A stretch of 35,652 nucleotides of DNA from Coprinopsis marcescibilis (GCA_004369085.1 ML210402.1:1-35652); one strand, 5' to 3'. Positions 1-10,160 are shown, counted from the stretch's first letter. Notes: generated by a model not told the origin, from the sequence alone. Translations and numbers: made by a program.

Positions 1-59
1 GAGTAGTTGGCATGCTGAAAGTTCAAACTAAATTAATAAAAAAAATGTATGATTGAAAG

Positions 60-1150
60 ATTAATACATACATTGAGTAACACCACAGGTACAGGTGCAG
101 ATGGTAGAAAACAGGCACAGACAGACTGGGTAGACACGCCACACAGGTGCAACAAGCACAGGCAGCAAGGGGCAGGACAAATTCGTGCACAAAGAGCACA
201 ATGGTCAGCAAACAGGTGCAATGAGTGTGGGCAGCAAGAGGCAGGACAAACAAGTGCACAACAGGTGGCAACTGGGACAGGTGCTACAACAGACGCAAAG
301 GGCACAGTGGGCCAGGCAGGCAGCAATCGGGATGGGCGGGGATGGCGTAGTGGGTGGGGGGCACCTGCAACAAGCACAAAGGGCGGGGGAGCGTGCAGCA
401 GTGGCATCTAGAACAAGCACAGGTGGGCAGTGAGGGTGGCACCTACGATAAGCACAGCAGGCGCGGATGGGCATGAAGGACAGGGAAGCGTGTGGCAGCT
501 GTAACGAGCACGAAGGGCAGTTAGGGCGCGGCAGGTGGTGAGTGGCACCTACAACAAGCACAAAGGGTGCAGGCCGGTGGCACCTGTGACAAGCACAAAG
601 GGCGATGAGCGCGAAGGGCAGGAAGCGCGGCAAGCACGGGCGGCACCTGCGACGAGCAAGAAGGGCAGGTAGGGTGCAGCAGGTGCGGGCAGACAGTGAG
701 TGGTACTTACGACAAGTGCAAAGGCGGCAGGCGGCACCTGCGAAGGGCGCAAAGGGCGTGAAGGGCAGGGAGCACGCCAGGCGGCACCTGCAACAAGCGC
801 AGTGGGCGCGGGCAGGCGGGGAAGCGGGCGGTAGCTGCGACGAGCGCGAAGGGCAGGGAAGCGCGCGGCAGGCGGCACCTGCGATGAGTGCGAAGGGCGG
901 GGAAGCGCGCGGCGGGCGCGGGCGGGCGGCAACTGCGACGAGCGGGGCAGGCACGCGGTGAGGTAGTACCTACAACGAGCGCGAAGGGCGCGGGCGGCAC
1001 CTGCAACGGGCGCAAAGGGCGGGGAGCGCAGCGAACGGTACCTGCGACGAGCGTGAAGGGTGGGAGAGCCGCAGGCGCAGGCGGGCGGGGAGGGCGCGAG
1101 GGGCGGGGAGGGCGCGATGAGCGCAGTGGTGGCGTGTCCGGGCGTTGAGC
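60..1150. repeat. Degenerate GC-rich minisatellite block
   Basis: About 1.1 kb of G/A/C-biased sequence in which a core like GGCACCTGCAACRAGC, followed by RCAAAGGGC, recurs every few tens of bases (for example near 361, 500, 544, 576, 641, 737, 786, 874 and 990). The copies are imperfect and unevenly spaced. The strand bias (purine-rich top strand) and the core hold across the block, and G+C content rises from left to right. Long ORFs on both strands here (such as 205-954 minus) are low-complexity Cys/Pro/Arg translations of the repeat and I do not call them genes. No telomeric TTAGGG tract is visible. Confidence 0.8.
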
Positions 1151-1314
1151 AGCAGGGAGATGAAGAGGCTCAACTGAAGTGGGAGCAGGGGGGCAATAGG
1201 GAAAGGGAAGAAAGAGTATGTGGTTGTGTTGTCAACCAACTCACACATCAACTGTACAGTTGATGGGTGGCCTTTTCCACGACCTTTTGTGTGTTTTTTT
1301 TTTCCTTTATGCAT

Positions 1315-1442
1315 GGGTTCAATCCCTGCTCAGGCCATATATTTTTTTTGGTTTGAGAGTTCAATCCCATGCCAGGCCATTTTATTTTCTTGGTGTGGGA
1401 GTTCAATCCTGTTGCAGGGCACTTTATTTCTCCCAGTTTAAA
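1315..1442. repeat. Three tandem copies of a 42-bp unit
   Basis: GTTCAATCC starts at 1317, 1359 and 1401, exactly 42 bases apart. Each unit continues with a CAGGCCAT-like stretch and a T-rich tail. GGTTCAATCCC resembles the internal B box of an RNA polymerase III promoter, so a tRNA-derived SINE tail is possible, but I see no A box or tRNA fold at the right distance. Confidence 0.7.
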
Positions 1443-1499
1443 TGCATGAATAAATACTCATTGTCACTCTAGTGCCGTCGTTTGAGCCACAGTCTGGCT

Positions 1500-1765
1500 G
1501 TTTAGCCTTAAACAGCCCTTTCGTAGCCTTTGTATGGCAGCTGCACGGCCTTTGTACAGCAGCCACACTCCAGCCGCACGGCTCTGGCACGGCCTTTGTA
1601 TGGCAGCTGCACCAGAGCCGTACCAGAGCTGCACTCCAGCCACATGGCTCTGGCACGGCCTTCACACGGCAGCCGCACCAGAGCCGTGCCAGAGCCGTGT
1701 CAAGGCTGCACCAGCTCCGTACCAGGGCCGCACGGCTGCCGTGCGGCCGCTGCAAGGACCTGTGG
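1500..1765. repeat. CAGAGCCGT/GGCTCTGGCACGG minisatellite
   Basis: About 270 bp built from alternating GGCTCTGGCACGGCCTT and CAGCTGCACCAGAGCCGT modules. The two modules are partly reverse complements (GGCTCTGGCACGG against CCGTGCCAGAGCC), so the array has both tandem and inverted symmetry. The same sub-modules recur around 1580-1690. The array is open in several frames on both strands, and I read this as a consequence of repetition, not coding. Confidence 0.7.
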
Positions 1766-2134
1766 GGGAGGGTAAAGTACTCAAAGAAAGCCTGATTCTC
1801 GCAACTCGGGCGCTGCTCCATGGGTCTGGTGATTAAAGGCAAAGTTAGGGTTTAAAACACGTTCAGAGGACCTCTGAACATGTTGGGTTAAGGTTCCGCT
1901 TGGCAGAAAGTATGCTCGCACATGCACCTGCTTTCCTCGCATCAGAGGCGTTGCCAATCCCCACGCAATAGTGGGGGTATGGTGGTGCCGTGGGCTGGAG
2001 AAAAAGACAGAAAAAAGAACCCATGCACCTGCTTTCCTTGCGTCAGAGGTGTTGCCCAATCCCCACGCGAAAGTGGGGGTATGGTGAGTAAAGAACAAAT
2101 TCCAAGTGGTGGGTAGGAGGTGCGCCACAGCGCC
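1766..2134. repeat. 101-bp spaced direct repeat with hairpin
   Basis: A roughly 65-base segment occurs twice, at 1921-1985 and 2022-2087. Both copies start CATGCACCTGCTTTCC and end GTGGGGGTATGGTG. Each copy contains ATCCCCAC-loop-GTGGGGGT, which can form a small hairpin. The copies differ by a few substitutions and one inserted C. No gene is supported in this stretch. Confidence 0.65.
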
Positions 2135-2262
2135 TAAGTCAAGCCTAAGTATGCCTAAGTACTTTTGGCGCGCGTGAGTGTAATTACGGGCGTAAGTGCG
2201 CTTGTACTTAATCAAACTCCGACAGGCAGTAAGTACGCCTAAGTTAACTTAGTAAGTTAATT
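2135..2262. repeat. GCCTAAGT motif cluster
   Basis: The octamer GCCTAAGT appears three times in direct orientation in 2140-2161 and again near 2238. Around these are further AAGTAC and TTAAC/AAGTTA variants. A short GGCGCGCGTGAGTG stretch lies between the clusters. This density of one octamer looks like the sub-terminal repeat array of a DNA transposon, but no matching terminal inverted repeat was found. Confidence 0.5.
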
Positions 2263-2375
2263 TATACGCACTCGGTACATTGACCCAATGTATGCACAAT
2301 AATTCGTGAGCTTACCCATACCCTTGCTTCAACGACATTCCCTGACATTGCCTGGGTTTTTCGAAAGGATGTTGT

Positions 2376-2830
2376 GGGATAGGACGGTGTGTATTTGGGA
2401 TGCAAAGACGGGCCAGCAGGTTGGGGAGCCATTGCAGGGCCACACAGACAAGGTCAATTCCGTGGTGTTTTCGCCTGATGGCAGGCGAATTGTGCTGGAT
2501 CATATGGCGAAACTGTCAGAGTTTGGGACGTGGAGACGGGCAAGGAAGCCGCTGCAGGGACACACAAAGACGGGCAAGGAAGCCGCTGCAGGGACACACA
2601 AATTGGGTTATGTCTGTGGCAATTTCATCAGATGGCAAGCTTATTGCATCTGGGTCATTTGACGAGACCGTTTGGATCTGGGATAGCAAGCTAGCACTTT
2701 CCGCTGACTTGGTCGATGATTGATCCATTATTGATGATGTAGAATTACCAAGATGCAAATCGAACACTTTGCCCTCTGAATGACACTGTGGGAATGGTGC
2801 GGACGCGTCGCCACTGTCCCCACCCCAGGC
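2376..2830 (+). pseudogene. WD40-repeat gene 3' fragment (relic)
   Basis: This piece matches the last two and a half WD40 blades, the stop and the 3' flank of the intact gene ending at 23202. It begins in the TVCIWDAKTGQ blade and ends with the same ALSADLVDD C-terminus at about 2719. Similarity continues about 110 bp past the stop, through the CACTGTCCC stretch. It cannot code: a 34-base segment (2535-2568) is duplicated in tandem (2569-2602), shifting the frame, and nearby substitutions and small deletions remove the SGSRDNT part. No exon or start lies upstream. It is best read as a truncated segmental duplicate of the same gene family. Confidence 0.85.
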
Positions 2831-3747
2831 CCCTAGAATTGCGTCACGTGTGAAGCTTGAAGGCACTTTTACCACTTCAAAAATAATAGCCTTCACAGCC
2901 AAGTAGTTCGACTGCATCCTTCCCTTAAATCCAAAAGGGGAATGACTCCTCCTGCCTCTGCCGTCAAGAGGCCTCAGATCCTCTGATCTTGGAACACTTC
3001 CCACGGCAGGGTCCCCCCCCCCCCACCCCCCCCAGATTAGGAAGTTCGCGTGTCATGTTTGGCAAAGGCTTCCTGGGAGACAGCGAGCGACGGTCGCCCG
3101 TTCTCTCTTCCTTGTCAATTCAGTCCTCGTTCAAAACATCCAAAACATCTCTCAGTGGTAAGTTAGGTGTACCTTGGCCATATGAGCCCAGTAATTTAGC
3201 TATCTAGCAGACGGACGCTTGTGTCTGCTCTCTGAGCTTCACCCCCTGCCGAGCAATGCCGCCTTTCAGGTGTTATCACCATCACTCACGCCCAGATCCT
3301 GTTCCACTTCTGGCCGATTTGCCACCTCTTGTCTGCCGTCCGATGAAACAAAAGGGTCATGTCAGGCAGCATGTATGCAGCTACCATGCACTTCTGCACT
3401 CCCGACTTTGCCCAAGTGCAACACTGCTGACTCTGCCAGCATTGTCACTTGCCAACTGGGCAATTGGCGTGCAGTTCCGCTGCCTCACTATCAATCTGTT
3501 TGTCCGTCCCCTCATTGTTTCTGCTTGACATTTCATCACCGTTTATGTTCTGGAATCTATTTGATGATTTTTTTCTTGACAGAATTAATTCTCTCCTCAT
3601 TTTTCTTTTGTGAAGAAGCAAAAGGTATTGGTATTTGAGACATATATGATATATTACATGTAGAACGAGGATATATAACAGGCAAAAAAGCGCAACAAGG
3701 ACAAGAGTGGCTCAAACAATTGGCAGAACCTGCTCTCTATTGGCTTT
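2831..3747. other. Gene-free stretch with poly-C tract
   Basis: No gene can be supported. A C-rich homopolymer (about 3011-3032, interrupted once by A) is followed by AGATTAGGAAGTTCGCGTG and TCATGTTTGG. A very similar module stands at about 27710-27755. T-rich stretches at 3567-3610 and an AT-rich stretch at 3640-3690 precede the 3' end of the minus-strand relic gene. Confidence 0.5.
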
Positions 3748-6700
3748 CTACGTCGGAGTGTGGAGCTTGAGGAATTTGCTGAACGAAACGGCTTTCCCGC
3801 CAGTCTGCTCTACCCACAAAACATAGTTATCGTATTTGCCTGCCATCCGGGTGAAGCGTTGGATGTCAGCAGCGGTGGGTGCAGCTGGCGATGTGCTGAA
3901 GGAAGTCATGGAGGGGCCAGCGGCAGCAAAGGCAGTCGATTGCGTTGCAGGCGCAGGCGGCGCCGCATCGAAGGAAGCCATGGAGGGGACGGTTGCAGCA
4001 AAGGAGGTCAATGGCGTAGCAGACGACTGGGCCTGGTAGGCAAAAGGAGCAGCAGGAGCAGTGGGTGGTAGCTGCCAAGTGAATGGTATAACAGGAGGGG
4101 CAGACGGTTGAGCATGATAACCAAAGTTACCAGCAGGTGGAGCAAGTGGTTGTGTCTGATATCCGAATGGGATGGCAGGAGTCTGTGCAGCCTGCTGAGA
4201 TTGAAGGCCAGACATCTGCGCAAAGTGATTTGGCAGAGGAGGTTCAGGTACTGGGGCAGGTGCCGCTTCCAACGACGAGGCTGAGGTGGAAGCACTCGGG
4301 ACAGGGAAGGCGCTCTGCGACCTGGCCATCTGCTGAAGAAATGCTGGGAAAGGAGGGGATTTTGCAGTGGCACGAGTTGCTGGGAACATAGGAGTTCCGA
4401 TTTTGTACCCAGAAAGGGGCAACGAAGGGTCAGGTGGGATTGGGATGGCATTGATGTCGGTATAAACCTTCGTGTATGGGTCGCCACTGGTGTGGGCCTT
4501 CTTTGGTGTTTGGGTGAAGAGCTGTAGTGGATCGCGAATTTTCTTTATAACAGCAGAACCTGGCAACCGTATGTCCAGGAGGGTTGACTTCGCTTGAGAA
4601 TATGCTGGGTTGCAAATAACTTTGGAAGGGGAGGGCTCAGATTCAGGGCTACCATGTGGAGATTCATCATCAACCGAGAGTGGCAAGGAGGCAACCTTCT
4701 TACGGCATGGACGAGGGGTGTCTTGGTCAGAATCAGAGGGGATGAAGGTTTGATCTTCGGCGTCATCCTTGAACAGCACAGGTGGCAGATTGGCACCAGC
4801 ATGGATGACCTCCAGGTCGCGCCTCTTGGTCCGAGGCTTGGGTATGGGACGAGAGGCAAGTGGCTTATTGTTGTCGTCGCTAAGCACAATCTCACGGCGG
4901 CGTTTCCCCTGTTGAACACTAATCGACCTAACTGCTGGAGAACTGGAGTCTGGGGAATTGAGCAGGGCGCAAGGCGGGGTTGGTGGTGCAGTGACAGGTG
5001 GCCATTGCCGACGTGGGCCCTGGTAGTCGATGGTGCCGTTGAAGAATCTTCAGCAGCCAAACTCTTGAGGAGAGTTGTGCGGAGGGGCAGCTTCGATGAA
5101 AACGGGCACCTGACTGGACCTGATGTCTGGAATTAACAAGTCAGCAGTGAACACTCAACTTGCAATAATAAGAAACAAACATACCATGTACCTTGCAGCT
5201 CACGAATCTTGGTTGGGTGTGACCATCGAATGATGCAATGAGATCACGCATGGCCTCCACACCAATATCGCGAATGCCCCCGCTCTTTTTACCATTCCCC
5301 CGGCCTTCCCAAAACAACGGTACCCTGAATCCCCAATCCAAAATAGTGAGTCCAGCGTCAACCAGGGTTCCCACCATCGTGTTCCATTTGATTATTTTTC
5401 CAATGGAGATGGCAGCAGACTGGAACCAGACGGACAGCTTCCCGTGTGCCATTGCCCAAAGAATGGTCATCTCATCCTGCGCCTTGACACTTGTTCGTTT
5501 GGTTAATGTGATGTCGTCGGAGTTGGAAGGCTCGGGCTTGACACTTGTATTGTGGGAGGTAGTGCGGGAGGTAGAAGAAGTAGACGCCTTTGAGACTGGT
5601 GCGTGGGAAGGGACATGCAAACTGATTGACAGTGGGTGTTTTGCCGGAACCAACATGCACTTCAGGCAACAATGGTGCCAGTGCAGGCAAACTTCTGGCA
5701 TAATCTAAAGACTTTTTGTGCCTGTAGATATGTCAGTGGTATGACCTTGCCCCCCAGGAAAATAAGACTTACAGAATATGAGCTCATAGCTGACCGATCA
5801 CGGCATCTTCGGTAACATTCAAGCGATCCAGAAAGTATCCTTGGGCCGATGGGGTGCAATGAATGTGGTAGATGCCCTTATCTTTGTTGTTGACAGCCCC
5901 GACAAGTCCAAAGAAGCCTTCAACATCAGCCGACATGCTGAGAGCAGGGAACTATGATTCAGAAACATGATTAATTGGCATGCCAGTTCAATGCAAAAGC
6001 AACTGACATACCAGTCTTTGTATTTGTGCGCATTTCTTCTGGAATGTCTCCTGCTGATCGCCTTGATTTTCGTCCTCTGTAAATTGTTTGATTTCTTGAT
6101 TCATCACCAACAGACACTTATAATCAAGGAGCGCTCGGAACACCGGCCAGTACTTGGGAGCTATGATGGAAGATTTAGTATAAGAAAAAAATGGAGACTG
6201 TCATGAAAGGACGTACCATCCTTTCCAGCATCCATTTGGCAGAGTTCCTTCACAAGCTCAGGCTGTGTCTTGAAGAGCCCAAGGAAATTGTTCCACTTGT
6301 TATCGCGACTTCCCAACCCCTTTGGACTCCAAAGTCCAGCTTGAGACATGAATGCTTTTGCTATGGTTTCGAGAGGCCGATTGATGCGGTTGGAAACTTG
6401 CTGGGCGATGTTGATCATCTCTTTGACCCCTTCATTGATGATGGCAGTGTTTTCCGTGGTTGGGCGCCCAATGTCAAATCTGTGAGAGGGCGGTGGTGAT
6501 GTTGTGGCAGGGAAGGACTTGGGAGGCCTCTCCAGTGCCTTGTCAAGTAGTGCCTCGGACGGAGATAAGGCTTTGCCTGATCGAGTACCAGGCAAACTGA
6601 AGATATCGTCAACGTCAACTGGGGGAGGATGAGCTTGATGCTCCAGGGCGGTGGATTCCTGACACTCAGGGGTAGTGGCGGTCAATGAGAGAGTGGCAGT

Positions 6701-7363
6701 TGTGGTGAACTTCGTTAAATCTAATCTCGCCCTAGTGAGGTTTTCCCACTCCAAGTTCCCCAAGTCCTGCCGGTCCTGCTCAACAGGGCTGCCAACTGCA
6801 TGAGCCAGTGAAGTAACATCAGCAGGTGGGGAGACAGCCCCTGCCAGTGCTGGAGCTAGATTGTCAGGACCCTGTGATGTGGCACCTGGTACCGACAGAG
6901 ACTGCTTAAGAGCTGGTGGGTTGGTGGGATCAGGGCCCTGTGACATGGCAACTGGCAAGTTGGTGAGAGCACCAGGTGGAGCCGAGCGAGAGTCTCCCTC
7001 TGCTTTGTTTCCGTTGCAATTCCTGCAAAGGTTGTAGCGGGCTGGGCCAGCCGATAGTGGTGTTTTCTTGGGAGAGCATGTTCATCATGCTTTGGGGGTG
7101 CTGACTTTTGACGTGATATTGTCTTCTGCAGGCACAGCGTGAGTGATGGTGAGGTCTGGCCCCTGGACCTGAGTACCAGGCTCTTGGGATTGAAGCTGAG
7201 TGCACGCCATGTGGGCCATATAAATGGCAAGATGGTTATCAACTTCCATGCTGTCCTCAGGGTCCAAAGGTCCAAGAGGATGTCCAAGAGGGGGTATACA
7301 ACCTCCGCCATGCAAGGTGGTAGGGTGAACAAGGCCAGGTGGCGCAAGGTTGGGGGACACCAT
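3748..7363 (-). pseudogene. Decayed multi-exon gene, unknown Agaricomycete family
   Basis: Read right to left, coding-like blocks join through good GT-AG introns: about 7363-7086 (tentative), about 7072-6217, 6160-6012, 5951-5773, 5704-5185 and 5125-3748, with introns at 6161-6216, 5952-6011 and 5126-5184. The product starts Pro-rich, then has a Cys pair (CRNCNGNK), a helical segment (IAQQVSNRINRPLETIAKAF), a globular block around FFGLVGAVNN and CTPSAQGYFLDRLNVTED, and a Pro/Ala/Gln-rich C-terminal half with about four FGYQ-QP-APP units, ending KAVSFSKFLKLHTPT. It is broken: a frameshift near 5785, another near 5620, an in-frame TGA at 5050-5052, and stops near 7087-7075. I recall similar products from repeat-rich Agaricomycete genomes but know no function. 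Its position next to the KDZ element suggests a passenger gene. Confidence 0.6.
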
Positions 7364-7686
7364 TGGACGGAGTTTGTTCCGTACTGGGTGGGAATGGAGC
7401 CTGATGGGTCATTTTGTTGCTGCAAAAACAACAAAATGGTCAACGATAATCATAGGGAGGTTGTGCTGAACATACATTTGAAGTTGATAATACGATTTGT
7501 GCAGAGCAGCATAGAGAGTCTCGACGATTGGGATACAAGTGAACAAGGGCGAGAAATGGCGAAGCTGAACACTGATGTAAGTACAATTTGCAAAGACGGG
7601 GTGGATCGCCAGTGAGTTGCCGAGAATGTACAAGCGTCCTGGCAGTTTCTCTGCCAGTTCTGAGTGGTTCTTCACCTTTGTGAGCT

Positions 7687-8270
7687 GCACAGGAAGAATT
7701 AATATAGATGAGAATCCCAAAATGGGATTCTTGTCTATTTTGGTATTCTCATCTATTCCATGCTTCAATAACCTACGAACAATGTTTGTTCATTTCTCAA
7801 GTGACTGTAAGGAATTGGATGCTAAGCGTTAAGCCCAAGTTCAATGTTCATGACTCGACATCGACAAACATAAGTGAGCAAGAGCAAGTTGCAAGTTGCC
7901 AGCTGACTTGTGATGCATTGATGTTGACTTTTGAGTTGATTGATCAATAATATTGATTAGCTGACATCAGGGACAGGCACGCAGTTGAGTCGCACAGGAA
8001 GAAGTAATATAGATGAGAATACCAAAATGGGATTCTTGTCTATTCCATGCTTCAATAACCTACAAACCATGTTTGTTCACTTCTCAAGTGACTGTAAGAA
8101 ATTGGATGCTAAGCGTTAAGCCCAAGTTCAATGTTCACAACTCGACAAACATAGTGATTAACATTGCAAGTTGCCGGCTGACTGACCGGTGATGCATTGA
8201 CGTTGACAGTTGGGTTGATCGATCAATAATATTGGTTACATAGCTGACGTCAGGCACAGGCACACAGCTT
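7687..8270. repeat. Two-copy 305-bp tandem repeat
   Basis: Copy 1 starts GCACAGGAAGAATTAATA at 7687 and copy 2 starts GCACAGGAAGAAGTAATA at 7992. Long matching blocks follow, such as CATGCTTCAATAACCTAC, AAGTGACTGTAAG and GATCAATAATATTG. Copy 1 carries an inverted repeat with arms 7706-7723 and 7737-7754. Copy 2 lacks 18 bases between two CTAT words and so has lost one arm. The array lies between divergent relic genes and contains no supported ORF. Confidence 0.8.
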
Positions 8271-8429
8271 TGACAGGAACACTATGAGTTAAATATTGGT
8301 TGGGGATGATATACGATAGCATTCTGGTAACATATACTTGCTACATTGCGTTATCAGAGCAGCTTGTGCCAAATGTTCTGAAAGGCATGCACATGGTGAA
8401 AGGGACAAGGACAGAAAGGTGGAGAACAC

Positions 8430-8587
8430 TATCCCTGTGGAGTTTGCGCTTTCTGGATTCGACACCATGCCTTGGCCCTCATGTTGATCAGCGCTCTGGC
8501 TGGCACAACAACAAATGCATCAGAATCGGAATCAGAAACAGAAGAGCTAATTATACTACTAGGGTCAAGGGTTGTGCCAGTAAATAG
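8430..8587 (+). other. Possible transposase N-terminal exon fragment
   Basis: One open frame reads FWIRHHALALMLISALAG and then a Ser/Glu acidic run (ESESETEE) followed by LIILLGSRVVPVNRSL. The order 'hydrophobic helix, acidic run, LLxxxSRxxxPVNRS' resembles how many fungal PIF/Harbinger-type nuclease proteins begin. There is no continuation with the DDE core, so this is at most a relic. It could instead be the first exon of the broken gene starting around 8780. Confidence 0.2.
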
Positions 8588-8779
8588 GTCTCTGCGTCAA
8601 GTGGATTCCCCCATCGTACCTTGCCATGACCCCACCTTGCCTGCCCCTAAATGTGTTGGATCGCTTGGTTGCAAATCTACTCAATAAGCACCAGTATATG
8701 TGCGTACACTCTATACTCTGTCCAGTAGGACCGAGATTCTCACATCTCGGTACTTTTGTCCAGTTTACAGCCTGATCCT

Positions 8780-9640
8780 GGCGATATCTCACCCCATTTG
8801 TCACCGGCTCAGCAGTGTTTCATCAACGACTGCGGATTTTACACGCAGGACGCATTGGACAAGGGGAGGGAAATGGACTTCATCGGGGAAGTCGTTTATA
8901 GGTTCTTCTTGCACTGGCAATATGGAAATGCACAGTTGTGGAGTGTTCGAAACAAGCTAAACGAAAAACTTGAGGTAACATCTGCCCTTGGTCCTCCTGT
9001 ATGCTCACTGATCGAGTTACCTGCAACAGATCATCATACCAAGCCTGAATCGAGCCTTCTTTGAGTGCCAGAATATGTTACCTGAAATCTCTTGGCAGAT
9101 TTTGCTGAGCTGTGATTGGAAACAGTGGGACAAGCTGCTGGTGAGTGTAAATCTTACGATTTTAGTGCTTTATGATTAACTTTCCTGCAAGTCCCCACTC
9201 CGCACTCAGTTTCTGAAAAGCCCACCAGTCCCACTCCCATTACATCATGGTACCAGCACCAATGGCACCAACAACACCAATGCCAACAGTGCCAATGCCA
9301 ATGATGCCAATGCCAATGACAATGACAACAAGTCTGCCGCTGGGACTGACACTGAGGACTCAGACATGACAGACATGACAGGGTGAGATGATGATGACCA
9401 GTTGGAGGCTGAGGATTTGGAAGACGACACCTGTAACTTTGATAAAGTGTACAACTGGGTAATGGGTGGCTGTGGCCTTTGTTAAGAATAAATCTACTCT
9501 TTCTGATGTAATGCAGTTTTGATCTAAGCCTTCCTCTTTCTTACACGAGGCCGAACGGGAGTCTGCGGCTCAAGGCCAAGTTGCATACGGATAAGGTTCT
9601 AGTCAAAGCTGCCATTCAGCGACATAAACAAGGTAGAGAC
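8780..9640 (+). pseudogene. Broken plus-strand gene of unknown function
   Basis: Three coding-like exons are visible: about 8774-8973 (SPAQQCFINDCGFYTQDA and EVVYRFFLHWQYGNAQLW), about 9030-9139 (IIIPSLNRAFFECQNMLP, SWQILLSCDWKQWDKLL), and about 9192-9460. They join through introns with GTAAC/ACAG and GTGAGT/CAAG ends. The third exon has an Asn/Ala/Asp low-complexity run coded by CCAATG hexamers (9247-9340), then an acidic tail. A TGA at 9384-9386 interrupts it before DDDDQLEAEDLEDD. A further block, open from about 9513, reads PNGSLRLKAKLHTDKVL. I believe this is a recurring family near basidiomycete transposons, but I know no function. The 5' end is uncertain. Confidence 0.5.
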
Positions 9641-9742
9641 AGTGCACTCACGGTTTCTTTGACCCATTCCTGAGGCGGCACAGACATCAACACCTGCCAG
9701 TGACTCATCGGCACCAGGGTGGAATTTGTTTGACTTTCGATG

Positions 9743-10024
9743 TTAATTGCAAGCTTCAACTCCTGGGACAGTAAGTGAGCATACTAATGGACTACCTGGC
9801 GGAACAAAGCATGCTCGCACCTCCCGTATCCTATCGCATTTGGAGTTCGCATCGTCGTAACATGCAAAATCTTCTAACAGAATAGGCCAGCGCTTAAAAT
9901 AGGCTGAGCCAAGCTCACGAAGAAAAGCCTCTTCTTCGCCACCAATGCAGGCTTGCCTATAGTATGGGGAAAGTAACCGAATGAACACTTGCTGGGTGCG
10001 AAGGAATACCATCTTAGTGCGCAA
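9743..10024 (-). CDS. Hypothetical protein fragment
   Basis: A 93-codon open frame reads VFLRTQQVFIRLLSPYYR, GGEEEAFLRELGSAYFKRWP and later SKCDRIREVRACF. The Phe/Tyr/Arg pattern and amphipathic helices look like real protein, and I recall similar EEEAFL-x-YFKRFP proteins from Agaricomycetes, without known role. No upstream exon is certain. A short ORF starting MNTDSDVSVEQAWEHC near 10297 on the same strand could be an earlier exon. It is probably partial. Confidence 0.4.
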   Translation of the reverse strand: MRTKMVFLRTQQVFIRLLSPYYRQACIGGEEEAFLRELGSAYFKRWPILLEDFACYDDANSKCDRIREVRACFVPPGSPLVCSLTVPGVEACN

Positions 10025-10127
10025 ATGCAGACTGAACTTGAGTATTTATCTCAAGGTGCATGCGTAACCGTTGAGGATCATCAAGGAAGAATGCTGTTGT
10101 ACATGAACCTGCAAGGAACCTCACAAA

Positions 10128-10160
10128 CATCCAGGCATTGAGGCGTAATCTGCCTGGATG
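10128..10160. repeat. Perfect 10-bp inverted repeat
   Basis: CATCCAGGCA (10128-10137) and TGCCTGGATG (10151-10160) are exact reverse complements separated by 13 bases. The site lies in a stretch with no supported gene (10025-10640). It could be a hairpin or the end of a small element, but no partner terminus was found. Confidence 0.5.

Noticed and set aside
205..954. 249-codon minus-strand ORF and several others in the left kilobase
   Set aside because: They are Cys/Pro/Ala/Arg low-complexity translations of the GC-rich minisatellite, open in many frames on both strands.
1315..1330. Possible tRNA gene at GGGTTCAATCCCTG
   Set aside because: Only a T-arm-like word; no acceptor, D or anticodon arms. 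The word belongs to a 42-bp tandem repeat.
1472..1836. Overlapping ORFs on both strands of the CAGAGCC array
   Set aside because: Repeat-driven open frames with no domain; the same residues recur with the repeat period.
4594..5136. 180-codon plus-strand ORF
   Set aside because: Antisense to the minus-strand relic gene, whose spliced frame with Pro-rich repeats is more convincing.
7409..7768. Minus-strand ORF reading SLAIHPVFANCTYISVQL
   Set aside because: The IHPVFAN word resembles Harbinger transposase proteins, but no catalytic motif follows and the ORF overlaps the tandem repeat. Too weak to call.
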